Part shown: positions 57,294 to 64,000 of the stretch, piece by piece
How the letters are laid out: every line of letters starts with the position of its first letter
How positions within the stretch are numbered: position 1 is the stretch's first letter
Assembly: GCA_963792915.1 (NCBI GenBank)
Contig: CAWBYD010000003.1
Span: forward strand, 1,240,001-1,304,000
Direction of reading: 5' to 3'
DNA length: 64,000 bases
From: Solirubrobacter sp963792915
Lineage (GTDB): Bacteria > Actinomycetota > Thermoleophilia > Solirubrobacterales > Solirubrobacteraceae
Notes under the pieces: generated by a model
What the model was told of the DNA's origin: nothing
The model's input: only the letters and a program-made list of their open reading frames with translations
Database searches by the model: none
Position numbers and translations under genes: made by a program

Positions 57294-57688
57294 GCCGCCC
57301 TGCCATGCGTGGCGGCGCGCGGGCGAGCTGCCGCCGGAGCATGCGAGCGCGCGGTCGTCATGCCGCCCCTGCCATGCGTGGCGGCGCGGGAGCGAGCCTC
57401 CGGGCGAGCTGCCGCCGGAGCATGCGAGCGCGCAGTCGTCATGCCGCCCCTGCCATGCGTGGCGACGCGGGAGCGAGCCTCCGGGCGAGCTGCCGCCGGA
57501 GCATGCGAGCGCGCAGTCGTCATGCCGCCCCTGCCATGCGTGGCGGCGCGGGAGCGAGCCTCCGGGCGAGCTGCCGCCGGAGCATGCGAGCGCGCAGTCG
57601 TCATGCCGCCCCTGCCATGCGTGGCGGCGCGGGAGCGAGCCTCCGGGCGAGCTGCCGCCGGAGCATGCGAGCGCGCAGCGCGAGTCAT
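57290..57688 (-). CDS. tandem-repeat ORF coupling the TIM-barrel gene to gntR
   Basis: A 132-residue frame made of five units of about 27 residues, each beginning M-T-T-A-R-S-H-A-P-A-A-A-R-P and ending A-T-H-G-R-G-G. Its ATG overlaps the TIM-barrel stop (ATGA at 57688-57685) and its TGA overlaps the gntR ATG (ATGA at 57293-57290). Every other junction in the operon is also a one- or four-base overlap, so ribosomes can pass straight through. The product is basic, of low complexity and without a known fold. It may exist only to keep coupling after the repeats expanded. Confidence 0.45.
   Translation of the reverse strand: MTRAARSHAPAAARPEARSRAATHGRGGMTTARSHAPAAARPEARSRAATHGRGGMTTARSHAPAAARPEARSRVATHGRGGMTTARSHAPAAARPEARSRAATHGRGGMTTARSHAPAAARPRAATHGRAA
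57291..57678. repeat. 81-bp tandem repeat array
   Basis: Copies start at 57359, 57440 and 57521 (full), 57602 (77 bp) and 57291 (68 bp, missing an internal block). Full copies differ by one or two bases. 81 is a multiple of three, so the frame is kept. On the minus strand each copy holds GGGGCGGC followed by ATGACGAC, the same start-codon context as gntR. Confidence 0.95.
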
Positions 57689-58341
57689 GCGGCGAGCACC
57701 GCGGCGACCTGCCCGGGCACGTCCGGCCCGCCGGGAAGGAGACCGTCGAAGATCGCGCTCCCGATCGTGAACCCCCACGCACCCGCTGCCTGCAGCCCGA
57801 CGATCTGCTCAAGCGTAGCCACCGATCCGGCGGCGATCACGGGGCCGGCGCTGGCGGCGACGACGGCGCGCGTGAGCGCCAGCGGGTCGGCGCTGTCGTG
57901 CCGGTAGGCGAGCAGGTCCACGCCGTACACGCCGTCGAGCGCGGTCAGCTCGGCGGCGTGCGCGGCGATCGCGTCGATTGGTCCCTTGAGCACGCTCGGA
58001 TGCCCCTCGACGGTGCCGGGGAACGGGCAGTAGCGGACGCCGTCGAGCAGCGCCGCGCCCTCGTGCGCGTGGGTCCCGCCGAGCACCCAGTCGACGCCGA
58101 TCTCGCGCGCCGCGCGCAGCGAGCGCAGCTCGTCCTCGCGGCTCGTCGAGACCACTTCGAGCATGACCTCCATGCCGGCGTCGTGCGCGGCGGCGGTCAC
58201 CTCTCTGAGCACCGCCGGCGGCGGCCCGATGTCCTTGAAGCCGACGTAGCGCAGGCCGCTCTCGCGCAGCGTCACAAGCACGCCGACCGGGTCGGAGACC
58301 GTCACGTCGCCGTGCGTGAGCATGAAGATGAACTCGCTCAC
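57685..58341 (-). CDS. TIM-barrel protein of unknown reaction
   Basis: A 218-residue beta/alpha barrel. M-L-T-H-G-D-V-T-V, Y-V-G-F-K-D-I-G, M-L-E-V-V-S, W-V-L-G-G-T-H-A-H and D-L-L-A-Y-R-H-D mark successive strands, and V-I-A-A-G-S-V with F-T-I-G-S-A-I-F form a HisA/TrpC-like phosphate-binding end. The reaction cannot be named. GTG start overlaps the G1P-dehydrogenase-like stop (GTGA). Probably acts on the phosphorylated sugar or polyol handled by the operon. Confidence 0.75.
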   Translation of the reverse strand: MSEFIFMLTHGDVTVSDPVGVLVTLRESGLRYVGFKDIGPPPAVLREVTAAAHDAGMEVMLEVVSTSREDELRSLRAAREIGVDWVLGGTHAHEGAALLDGVRYCPFPGTVEGHPSVLKGPIDAIAAHAAELTALDGVYGVDLLAYRHDSADPLALTRAVVAASAGPVIAAGSVATLEQIVGLQAAGAWGFTIGSAIFDGLLPGGPDVPGQVAAVLAA

Positions 58342-59765
58342 AGGCCGGCTCCGAGCCGCGCCGCGGCGACCAGCAGCGCGTCGACGTCGGGCGCGTCCCA
58401 GACGCCCATGAAGAACGCGAGGTCGGCGACCGTGAAGCGGTCGCGCATCAGATGGCCGTGGGCCAGCGCCCAGCGCCCCGTCGCGTCGCGCACGCCCAGC
58501 TGCGTCAGCCGTACCGGGGCGCGCGCCGCGCGCAGCGCCGCCACCAGGCGCTCGGGCGAGGCGAGCAGGCCGTCGAGCTCGGCGTCGAACGCCGGCCAGC
58601 GCTGCCACAGGCCCTCGAGTGTTTCGCGCGCGTCGTTCCAGCGCCGCAGCTTGCGCGAGTACCCGCGCCAGCACTCCTCGCCGACCTCGCCGGACGGGTC
58701 CAGCGCGGCGAACGCCGCGTGCACGCGCGGCTCCATCTCGGCGGCCGTCGGGAAGCGCAGGGCGCGCAGCCCGCCGGCGCGCGCGACGGTCCGCACACGC
58801 GCCCACAGCAGCGCCGAGAGCACCGAGAGCGCGCCGACCTTGGCGCCGTGCAACGGCCCGATCGTGCCCGGGCGCTCGGCCATCTCGAGCAGGTGGCTGA
58901 CCGTGTGCTCCATCCCCGAGCACGGCGCGGTGCAGCCCGCCACGCCCATCGCGATCCCGCTCAGCGTGAGCGCCGCGCTGAGGTTCTCGAGCGTCTCGAG
59001 GTCACGGCGGTGGATGCCGTCGGCGTGCTCGAGCACGACGTCGAGATGGCTGCGCGCGAGCCCGACGGCGAACGGCGAGTAGCTGTCGTCCTGGCCGACC
59101 AGCTGCGCGAGCCGCCAGTCGGCCGGCGCCGTGCAGGTGGCCACCAGGTCGCCCAGCCCGGCGCGGTTGAGCTCGGCCGGAGCCCGGGCCAGCACGTCGA
59201 TGTCGATCAGCAGCCGCTCGGGCCAGCGCGTGGCGGTCGTGCGCTTGACGCCGGAGACGAGCAGCACCGACTGGTCGTCGGCGAAGCCGTTGACGCTCGC
59301 CGCGGTCTGCACCGCGACGTGCGGCACGCCGCCGAGCTCGGCGCTCAGCGCCTTGCCGATGTCCGCCACCGTGCCCGAGCCGACGCTCACCACGACGGCC
59401 GCCCCGAGGCTCTCGTCGCGCGCGGTGCGCAGCGTGCCCGGGTCGGCGTGGACGTGCTCGCCGGCCAGCGTCACCAGCCGGACCTTCATGCCGGCGGCGC
59501 GCAGGGTCCCGGCGACCGTCGTCTTGACCTCGCCGGCGGGCCCGGCCATCTCGCGCCGGTCGGCGATCAGCGCGACGTCGCCGTCGGACCGCCGCACCTC
59601 GGCGACGGCGTCCGCGACTCTGTCGAGCACGCCGCGCCCGAGCAGCAGCCCGCCGAGCCCCAGCGGCCGCAGGTCGGCCGCCTCGGGGGCGGCGGCCAGC
59701 TGCACGCGCAGGCCGTGGAGGTCGCGCGCGGCGGCCGCTGGGGAGAGGGGATCGGCGATGCTCAT
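58338..59765 (-). CDS. sn-glycerol-1-phosphate dehydrogenase-like protein (AraM/EgsA-type)
   Basis: A 475-residue iron-type alcohol dehydrogenase of the glycerol-1-phosphate branch. V-S-V-G-S-G-T-V-A-D-I-G-K is the NAD site; T-A-A-S-V-N-G-F-A-D, G-L-G-D-L-V-A (Asp ligand), T-V-S-H-L-L-E and P-L-H-G-A-K-V-G (His ligands) form the metal site. The protein is about 100 residues longer than archaeal G1PDH, with a helical C-terminal extension. Archaeal relatives make the lipid backbone; bacterial AraM-type ones serve other paths. With a kinase and a permease it more likely oxidises a polyol phosphate. ATGA overlap with the kinase. Confidence 0.85.
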   Translation of the reverse strand: MSIADPLSPAAAARDLHGLRVQLAAAPEAADLRPLGLGGLLLGRGVLDRVADAVAEVRRSDGDVALIADRREMAGPAGEVKTTVAGTLRAAGMKVRLVTLAGEHVHADPGTLRTARDESLGAAVVVSVGSGTVADIGKALSAELGGVPHVAVQTAASVNGFADDQSVLLVSGVKRTTATRWPERLLIDIDVLARAPAELNRAGLGDLVATCTAPADWRLAQLVGQDDSYSPFAVGLARSHLDVVLEHADGIHRRDLETLENLSAALTLSGIAMGVAGCTAPCSGMEHTVSHLLEMAERPGTIGPLHGAKVGALSVLSALLWARVRTVARAGGLRALRFPTAAEMEPRVHAAFAALDPSGEVGEECWRGYSRKLRRWNDARETLEGLWQRWPAFDAELDGLLASPERLVAALRAARAPVRLTQLGVRDATGRWALAHGHLMRDRFTVADLAFFMGVWDAPDVDALLVAAARLGAGL

Positions 59766-61237
59766 GGCAGGCTGCCCTCCACGCCGTCGAACAACCGGCG
59801 GTAGGCGTGGTATGCCTCGTCGTAGGCCTCGGAGGTCTCCGGCTGGGGCAGGATCGGCTCGCCGGCCAGCTCGACGGACTGCTCGGCCGCCTCCGCCAGG
59901 TCGGCGAAGTTGCCGGCCGCGACGCCGGCCAGCATCGCGGCGCCGGTGCTGGTGGCGCACTCGCTCAGCACCGGGCGCACCGGGCGGCCGGTCACGTCGG
60001 CCTTGATCTGCAGCCACAGCGGCGAGCGCGCGCCGCCGCCGACCACGCGGATCTCCTCGCCGGCGAGGTCCAGCGCCGCGAAGCGATCCACGATGTCGCG
60101 CAGGCCGTAGGCGCAGCCCTCGAGCACGGCGCGCGCCAGGTGCGCCGCGTCGTGGTTGAGCGCGAGCCCGGCGAAGCAGCCGCGCATGCGCTCGTTCCAG
60201 CGCGGGGCGGTCGAACCCGAGAGCGCCGGGAGGAAGATCGCGCCGTCGCTCCCGGCCGGGGCGAGCGCGGCGAGCGCGAACAGCTCGGCCTGCGGGATGC
60301 CCTGGGTCGCGGCCCACCAGCGCGTGCTCCCGCCCGACACGAAGCCCGGGTTCTCGACCAGCAGCATGTTCTCGACGGCGTGCGCATGGGTCTCGAGCAG
60401 GCGCTCGTCGTCGAGCACCGCCTCGCAGGACGGGACGGCGACCGGCTCCGCGGTGCCGGTGACGTCGACCACGACGCCCGGGACCAGCGCGCCCGCGCCG
60501 ACCGCGCCGGCGTGATCGTCGCCGGTGCCGACGATCACCTCGCAGCGCGGTGAGAGCCCGAGCTCCTCGGCGAGCTCGCGCCGCAGCGTCCCGATCACGT
60601 CGCCGGCCGGCCGGATCTCCGGCAGCCGCGCCGCGTCGAGCCCGGCGTGGCCGATCAGCTCGTCGCTCCAGGCGCGCCGGCGCAGGTCGTAGAGCAGCGT
60701 CGAGGACGCGTTGGCGTGGTCGTGCACGACCTCGCCGGTCAGCCAGCCGTTCATGTGCGCGCCGACCGAGGCCAGCCAGCGCGTCGCGCGGTAGTTCGCG
60801 GGCTCGGAGTCGCGCAGCCACATCGCCTTGGGGGCGACGTGCGAGGCGTCGGGATTGAGCCCGGTGCGGGTCACCAGCTCGCGCTCGCCGACCGCCTCGG
60901 TCAGCGCCGCGGCGTGGAGGGTGGCGCGGCGGTCGAGCCAGATGATCGCCGGACGCAGCGGCCGCCGGCGGGCGTCGAGCGCGACCAGGCCGTCGACCTG
61001 GCAGGCGAGGCCGAGCGTCGTGACGTCCTCGCGGCCGACCCCGGCGCGGGCCCGCACCTGGTGGACGACGCGGGCCAGCGCCTGCGTCCAGTGCTCGGGA
61101 TCCTGCTCGGCCCAGCCGCCTGCCGGGTGCGTCATCTCGCACGCCGCGGTTGCGGTGGCGAGAGCCTTGCCCTCGCCGTCGATCATCACCGCCTTCACGC
61201 TCTGGGAGCCGACGTCGACTCCGATCACGCAGCCCAT
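59762..61237 (-). CDS. FGGY-family carbohydrate kinase
   Basis: A 491-residue kinase. I-G-V-D-V-G-S-Q-S-V-K binds ATP phosphate; W-L-D-R-R and G-T-G-D-D-H-A-G-A-V-G-A-G (catalytic Asp region) and G-G-G-A-R-S-P-L-W-L-Q-I-K-A-D-V (adenosine) are the FGGY signatures. Nearest in feel to xylulokinase, but the sugar cannot be read. It phosphorylates the substrate imported by the permease. ATG overlaps the permease stop (TGATG), and its own stop overlaps the dehydrogenase start (ATGA). Confidence 0.88.
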   Translation of the reverse strand: MGCVIGVDVGSQSVKAVMIDGEGKALATATAACEMTHPAGGWAEQDPEHWTQALARVVHQVRARAGVGREDVTTLGLACQVDGLVALDARRRPLRPAIIWLDRRATLHAAALTEAVGERELVTRTGLNPDASHVAPKAMWLRDSEPANYRATRWLASVGAHMNGWLTGEVVHDHANASSTLLYDLRRRAWSDELIGHAGLDAARLPEIRPAGDVIGTLRRELAEELGLSPRCEVIVGTGDDHAGAVGAGALVPGVVVDVTGTAEPVAVPSCEAVLDDERLLETHAHAVENMLLVENPGFVSGGSTRWWAATQGIPQAELFALAALAPAGSDGAIFLPALSGSTAPRWNERMRGCFAGLALNHDAAHLARAVLEGCAYGLRDIVDRFAALDLAGEEIRVVGGGARSPLWLQIKADVTGRPVRPVLSECATSTGAAMLAGVAAGNFADLAEAAEQSVELAGEPILPQPETSEAYDEAYHAYRRLFDGVEGSLP

Positions 61238-62697
61238 CAGGCCACGGCCATCGGTTGCGGATCGGCCGTCTCGCTCGCGGCGAGCAGCGCGCCCGCCCGT
61301 TCGAGCTCGCGCGGGCGGGCCGAGGCGAGCCACAGCGCGCCCGCGCCGACCAGCGCGACCCAGACCACGATCACCCACGGAAACCATGTGTACGGCTTGA
61401 CCGTCTGCTCGAGGATCTGGCCGACCAGCAGCGCGACCATCAGCGCGGCCCCCGCGAGCGGCAGCAGGCCGTGACGCACCACGTGGAAGCGACCCGACGA
61501 CGCGAAGTAGCGCGCCGCCGCGAGGTTCGTGAGCACGTAGACGGGGAGGATGCCGAGCGTCAGCAGGAAGCCGAGGTAGCCATAGACGTTCGAGCCGCCG
61601 ACCGGGTCGCCGAGGCCGCCGCTGAGCGCGCCGACGATCAGCGCGCTGGCGACGGCGAACGCGCCGGTCGCGAAGACGGCGCGCGACGGCGTGTGGCGCT
61701 TGGGGTCGATGAACGCGAACAGGCGCGGCAGCAGGCCCTCCCGGCCCATCGTGTTGAGGATCCGCACGATGCCGTTGGAGGAGTTGATCATCACCGCGAC
61801 CATGCTCGACACGGAAGCCACGATCACCGGCCACTTCATCCACGACGCGTAGGTCGCGGCGAGGTCGTTCCACGGCGTCGACGCCCCGTCGAGCTTGTTG
61901 GTCGCCGCCGCGCCGAGCCCGTTGACCTCGGCCCAGATGCAGAACACGTAGAGCGCCCCGACGGCGAGCACGCTCACCAGCACGGCCCGCGGGACGATCC
62001 GGCGCGGCGAGCGGACCTCGTCGCCCAGCGTCGTCGCCGCCTCGAATCCGACGAAGCTCAACGCCGCGAATACGAACCCGGTGGTAAGTCCACTGAAGCC
62101 GTGCGGCGAGGCCCCCGGCGTCAGGGGGTGCAGCGACAGCCCGTCGTGTCCGCCGTGGCCGACGATGATGACCGCCAGCAGCAGCACGACGCAGACCTCG
62201 ACCGAAAACAGGATCAACGCGGTGCGCAGCGACGAGCGGACGCCCTCGAACGCGAGGAAGACCATCAGAGCAGCGGGCACCAGACCGATCAACCACCACG
62301 GCACATTGATGTGGAGCTCAGTGCGGAAGGTGCTCTGCAGGTAGGACCCGATCAGCCCCACTTCGGCGGGCGGGAGCAGCGCATAGGCGACGAACATCAG
62401 GCCGCCGGTGACGAACCCGGCGCGCGGCCCCAGACCACGGGTCACGTAGGTGTAGAAGGCGCCGGCGCTCGGCAGTTCGCGAGCCATCTCGATGATTCCC
62501 GAGGCCGCAATTAGAACCGCGACGAGGCACGCGACGTATACGAATGGCGTGGCCTCCCCCGAGAACGGCGTCGAGAATTGCGGGTTGAAGAACGTCGAAA
62601 CCGCCGGGCCCATGATGGCCGCGGACATGATCACCGCGCCGGTGAGCCCGACCGCGTTGCGCCGCAGGTGCACCACACGGGTGGCAGCGGACGACAT
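61237..62697 (-). CDS. APC-superfamily permease
   Basis: A 486-residue protein with 12 predicted helices. G-L-T-G-A-V-I-M-S-A-A-I-M-G-P in helix 1 and F-V-A-L-S-F-V-G-F-E-A-A-T-type helix 6 (F-V-F-A-A-L-S-F-V-G-F-E-A-A) are APC marks of amino-acid/polyamine transporters. An APC carrier beside an FGGY kinase is unusual, since sugars normally enter by ABC, MFS or MIP proteins; the substrate may be an amino-polyol or the annotation of either partner may be misleading. GAGAGGAG precedes the ATG. First gene of a six-cistron operon ending in gntR. Confidence 0.88.
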   Translation of the reverse strand: MSSAATRVVHLRRNAVGLTGAVIMSAAIMGPAVSTFFNPQFSTPFSGEATPFVYVACLVAVLIAASGIIEMARELPSAGAFYTYVTRGLGPRAGFVTGGLMFVAYALLPPAEVGLIGSYLQSTFRTELHINVPWWLIGLVPAALMVFLAFEGVRSSLRTALILFSVEVCVVLLLAVIIVGHGGHDGLSLHPLTPGASPHGFSGLTTGFVFAALSFVGFEAATTLGDEVRSPRRIVPRAVLVSVLAVGALYVFCIWAEVNGLGAAATNKLDGASTPWNDLAATYASWMKWPVIVASVSSMVAVMINSSNGIVRILNTMGREGLLPRLFAFIDPKRHTPSRAVFATGAFAVASALIVGALSGGLGDPVGGSNVYGYLGFLLTLGILPVYVLTNLAAARYFASSGRFHVVRHGLLPLAGAALMVALLVGQILEQTVKPYTWFPWVIVVWVALVGAGALWLASARPRELERAGALLAASETADPQPMAVA

Positions 62698-62717
62698 TCC
62701 CTACTCCTCTCTGGGGC

Positions 62718-62747
62718 TTGACTGATGGGCCTAAAGATGTCTAACGT
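62718..62747 (+). promoter_or_regulatory. promoter of the LAL-type regulator
   Basis: TTGACT (62718-62723), 18 bases, TAACGT (62742-62747, TANNNT form). The -10 overlaps that of the opposing operon promoter by two bases. Confidence 0.5.
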
Positions 62748-62766
62748 CTGATGACTTTTGTGTCAA
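62738..62766 (-). promoter_or_regulatory. promoter of the permease operon
   Basis: Minus strand TTGACA (62766-62761), 17 bases, TAGACA (62743-62738). The spacer carries the direct repeat AGAC-GTT-AGAC, a possible GntR or LuxR site. Leader about 34 bases to the ATG at 62697. Confidence 0.6.
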
Positions 62767-62794
62767 GACGACGAACATAGGACGAGTGCGAATC

Positions 62795-64000
62795 ATGCGT
62801 CCAGAGACGACTCTGCGAGCCCTGCCTCGCAGGTCGAACCTGCATATCGTCGAGCCAGTACACACGCCTTCGCGGCTGATCGAGCGTGCCGTGGAGCTCG
62901 AGGTACTGCGCGCGGCCTCCGGCCGGCTGGCCGCCGGCGGCTCCGGCGTCGTGGTGCTGGAGGCCGCCGCCGGCCTCGGCAAGACGGCGCTGCTCGATTA
63001 CGGCGCAGACCTCGCCGAGGCGGCCGGCTGCCTGGTGCGGCGGGCCGCGCCCGGCCCGCTCGAGCGCCACTTCCCGTTCGGGGTCGTGCGCGCGCTGCTC
63101 GAGGCGCCGGTGCGCGACGCGACCGGGGTCGAGCGCGCCCATCTGCTCGACGGCGCGGCCGCGTCGGCCGGTGAGCTGCTGCTCGACGGCATCGCGCCGC
63201 ACTCCGACTCGACGATGCTGATCGCGCACAGCGTGCTGTGGCTGTGCTCGGCGCTCGCCGACCGGCGGCCGCTGGCGCTCGTCGTCGACGACGCCCAGTG
63301 GGCCGACCGCTCGTCGCTCGAGGTGCTGTCCTACCTGGCGCGACGGATCGAGGACCTGCCGCTGCTGGTCATGGTCGCCGCGCGCGCCGACGATCCCGAC
63401 GCCGCGTCGGACCTGCTGAGCGTGCTCGGCTCCGTGCGCGCGGCGACCGTGCTGCATCCCCGCCCGCTGACCGCGCGCGGCGCCGCGCAACTGATCCGCC
63501 GCCACGCCCCGGACACGCCGGCCGACGTCTGCCGCGACTGCCACCGCACGGTCGGCGGCAACCCGTGGCTGCTCGGCGAGCTCGGCCGCCAGATCGCCAC
63601 CCACGGTCCCGAGGCGCTCGACGACCCCGGCCACGAGGCCGCGCCGGTGACCGCGATAGCGCGCGGCGTGGTGCGCCGGCGCCTGGCGGAGCTCTCGCCG
63701 CGCGCCCGCGGCCTGGTCGAGGCGCTGGCGGTGATCGGCGATGGCGCGCCGGCCCACGTCGTCGCCTCCGTCGCGGGCCTGCCGGTCGGCGAGCTCGGCC
63801 CGGCGCGCGACGCGCTGATCACGGCCGGCCTGCTGGCGCCCGGCGGCGAGCGCTTCGCCCATGGGCTGATCGCGGTCGCGATCGCGGGCGACCTCGCGCG
63901 CACCGAGCGCGAACGGCTGCACCGCGAGGCGGCGCGCGCGCTGATGGCCGGCCACGCCGACGGGCGGCTGATCGCGTCGCACCTGCTCGAGTGCAGCCCG
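62795..64000 (+). CDS. LuxR-family LAL-type ATP-binding regulator (cut by window end)
   Basis: Open for 402 codons to the window edge. R-L-I-E-R-A-V-E-L-E-V-L begins the AAA module, A-A-G-L-G-K-T-A-L-L is Walker A, A-L-V-V-D-D-A-Q-W-A-D is Walker B, and L-V-M-V-A-A-R follows, all typical of large LuxR/MalT-like (LAL) activators; the C-terminal LuxR HTH must lie beyond 64000. It faces the permease operon from an overlapping divergent promoter, so it may regulate it as a second regulator besides GntR. Confidence 0.85.
   Translation, partial: MRPETTLRALPRRSNLHIVEPVHTPSRLIERAVELEVLRAASGRLAAGGSGVVVLEAAAGLGKTALLDYGADLAEAAGCLVRRAAPGPLERHFPFGVVRALLEAPVRDATGVERAHLLDGAAASAGELLLDGIAPHSDSTMLIAHSVLWLCSALADRRPLALVVDDAQWADRSSLEVLSYLARRIEDLPLLVMVAARADDPDAASDLLSVLGSVRAATVLHPRPLTARGAAQLIRRHAPDTPADVCRDCHRTVGGNPWLLGELGRQIATHGPEALDDPGHEAAPVTAIARGVVRRRLAELSPRARGLVEALAVIGDGAPAHVVASVAGLPVGELGPARDALITAGLLAPGGERFAHGLIAVAIAGDLARTERERLHREAARALMAGHADGRLIASHLLECSP

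Noticed and set aside
57291..57678. 81-bp repeats as a CRISPR array
   Set aside because: Units are directly adjacent with no unique spacers and keep a reading frame.
1..64000. tRNA, rRNA, transposase, integrase, att sites or plasmid/phage origin
   Set aside because: None recognised on either strand by reading; a covariance-model or HMM search would be needed to exclude small RNAs.

Overview
The window is very GC-rich DNA (visually around 70% or more) with almost wall-to-wall coding, many GTG starts, heavy GTGA/ATGA/TGATG gene overlaps, strong GC-rich hairpins without U-tracts as likely terminators, and TANNNT-type -10 boxes. The gene content (TatA/TatC with a long periplasmic insertion, many secreted beta-propeller/RTX/collagen-like proteins, ROK, TetR, GntR and LuxR-LAL regulators, GGDEF-EAL, SpoIIE/STAS signalling) fits a soil actinobacterium. 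My best guess, by inference only, is Thermoleophilia/Solirubrobacterales (Conexibacter- or Solirubrobacter-like). No rRNA, tRNA, CRISPR array, insertion sequence or prophage was seen.

Layout. 1-5.3 kb: two TetR genes, the Tat translocase pair, a GreA C-terminal-like protein and a secreted repeat protein. 5.4-10.4 kb: a nitrilase-fold enzyme bracketed by a ROK regulator and a stand-alone paralogue of that regulator's N-terminal module, then a membrane protein. 10.5-14.9 kb: a ZIP metal transporter behind a DtxR-like operator, a USP-DUF347 fusion and two secreted/lipoprotein beta-propellers. 14.9-17.5 kb: an orphan OmpR-type response regulator, a DedA protein, UppP and two mini-ORFs, all behind near-identical promoters carrying GTTCAGG direct repeats and apparently making leaderless mRNAs. 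17.5-20 kb: an extracytoplasmic flavin operon (ferric-reductase-like protein, ApbE, FMN-binding lipoprotein). 20-24 kb: a glycogen-synthase-like enzyme, an MpsC-family protein and a NagB-DUF218 fusion. 24-31 kb: a subtilase, a short secreted protein and a GAF-PAS-PAS-GGDEF-EAL protein. 31-37 kb: VOC proteins, an FAD oxidoreductase, AraC, a cupin, a damaged alpha/beta hydrolase and a collagen-like protein. 37-44 kb: RTX protein, an ECF sigma factor fused to a membrane anchor and a repeat-rich tail, and a giant hybrid kinase/phosphatase with a STAS partner. 44-48.5 kb: BVMO-like enzyme, class II aldolase-like protein, an eCIS-cargo-like metallopeptidase and an MBL hydrolase. 48.5-49.1 kb: two fused gene relics. 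49-56.5 kb: a secretome cluster. 56.5-64 kb: a polyol-type operon (permease, FGGY kinase, glycerol-1-phosphate-dehydrogenase-like, TIM barrel, tandem-repeat ORF, GntR) facing a truncated LAL-type regulator.

Two candidate regulons emerge from the raw sequence. First, four promoters around the orphan response regulator share an 11-bp-phased direct repeat, an exact 10-bp gap to the -10 and a start codon 6-9 bases after it; the targets include UppP and DedA, both linked by known families to undecaprenyl-phosphate recycling. Second, a 29-base gap-free element (CAGGGTC and GATTG blocks at fixed spacing) occurs five times, each in the same orientation and four of five exactly 31-32 bases before a start codon, mostly of secreted proteins; it looks like an alternative-sigma promoter. 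These two, plus the 81-bp coding repeat array that links a TIM-barrel gene to gntR, are the most unusual things here.
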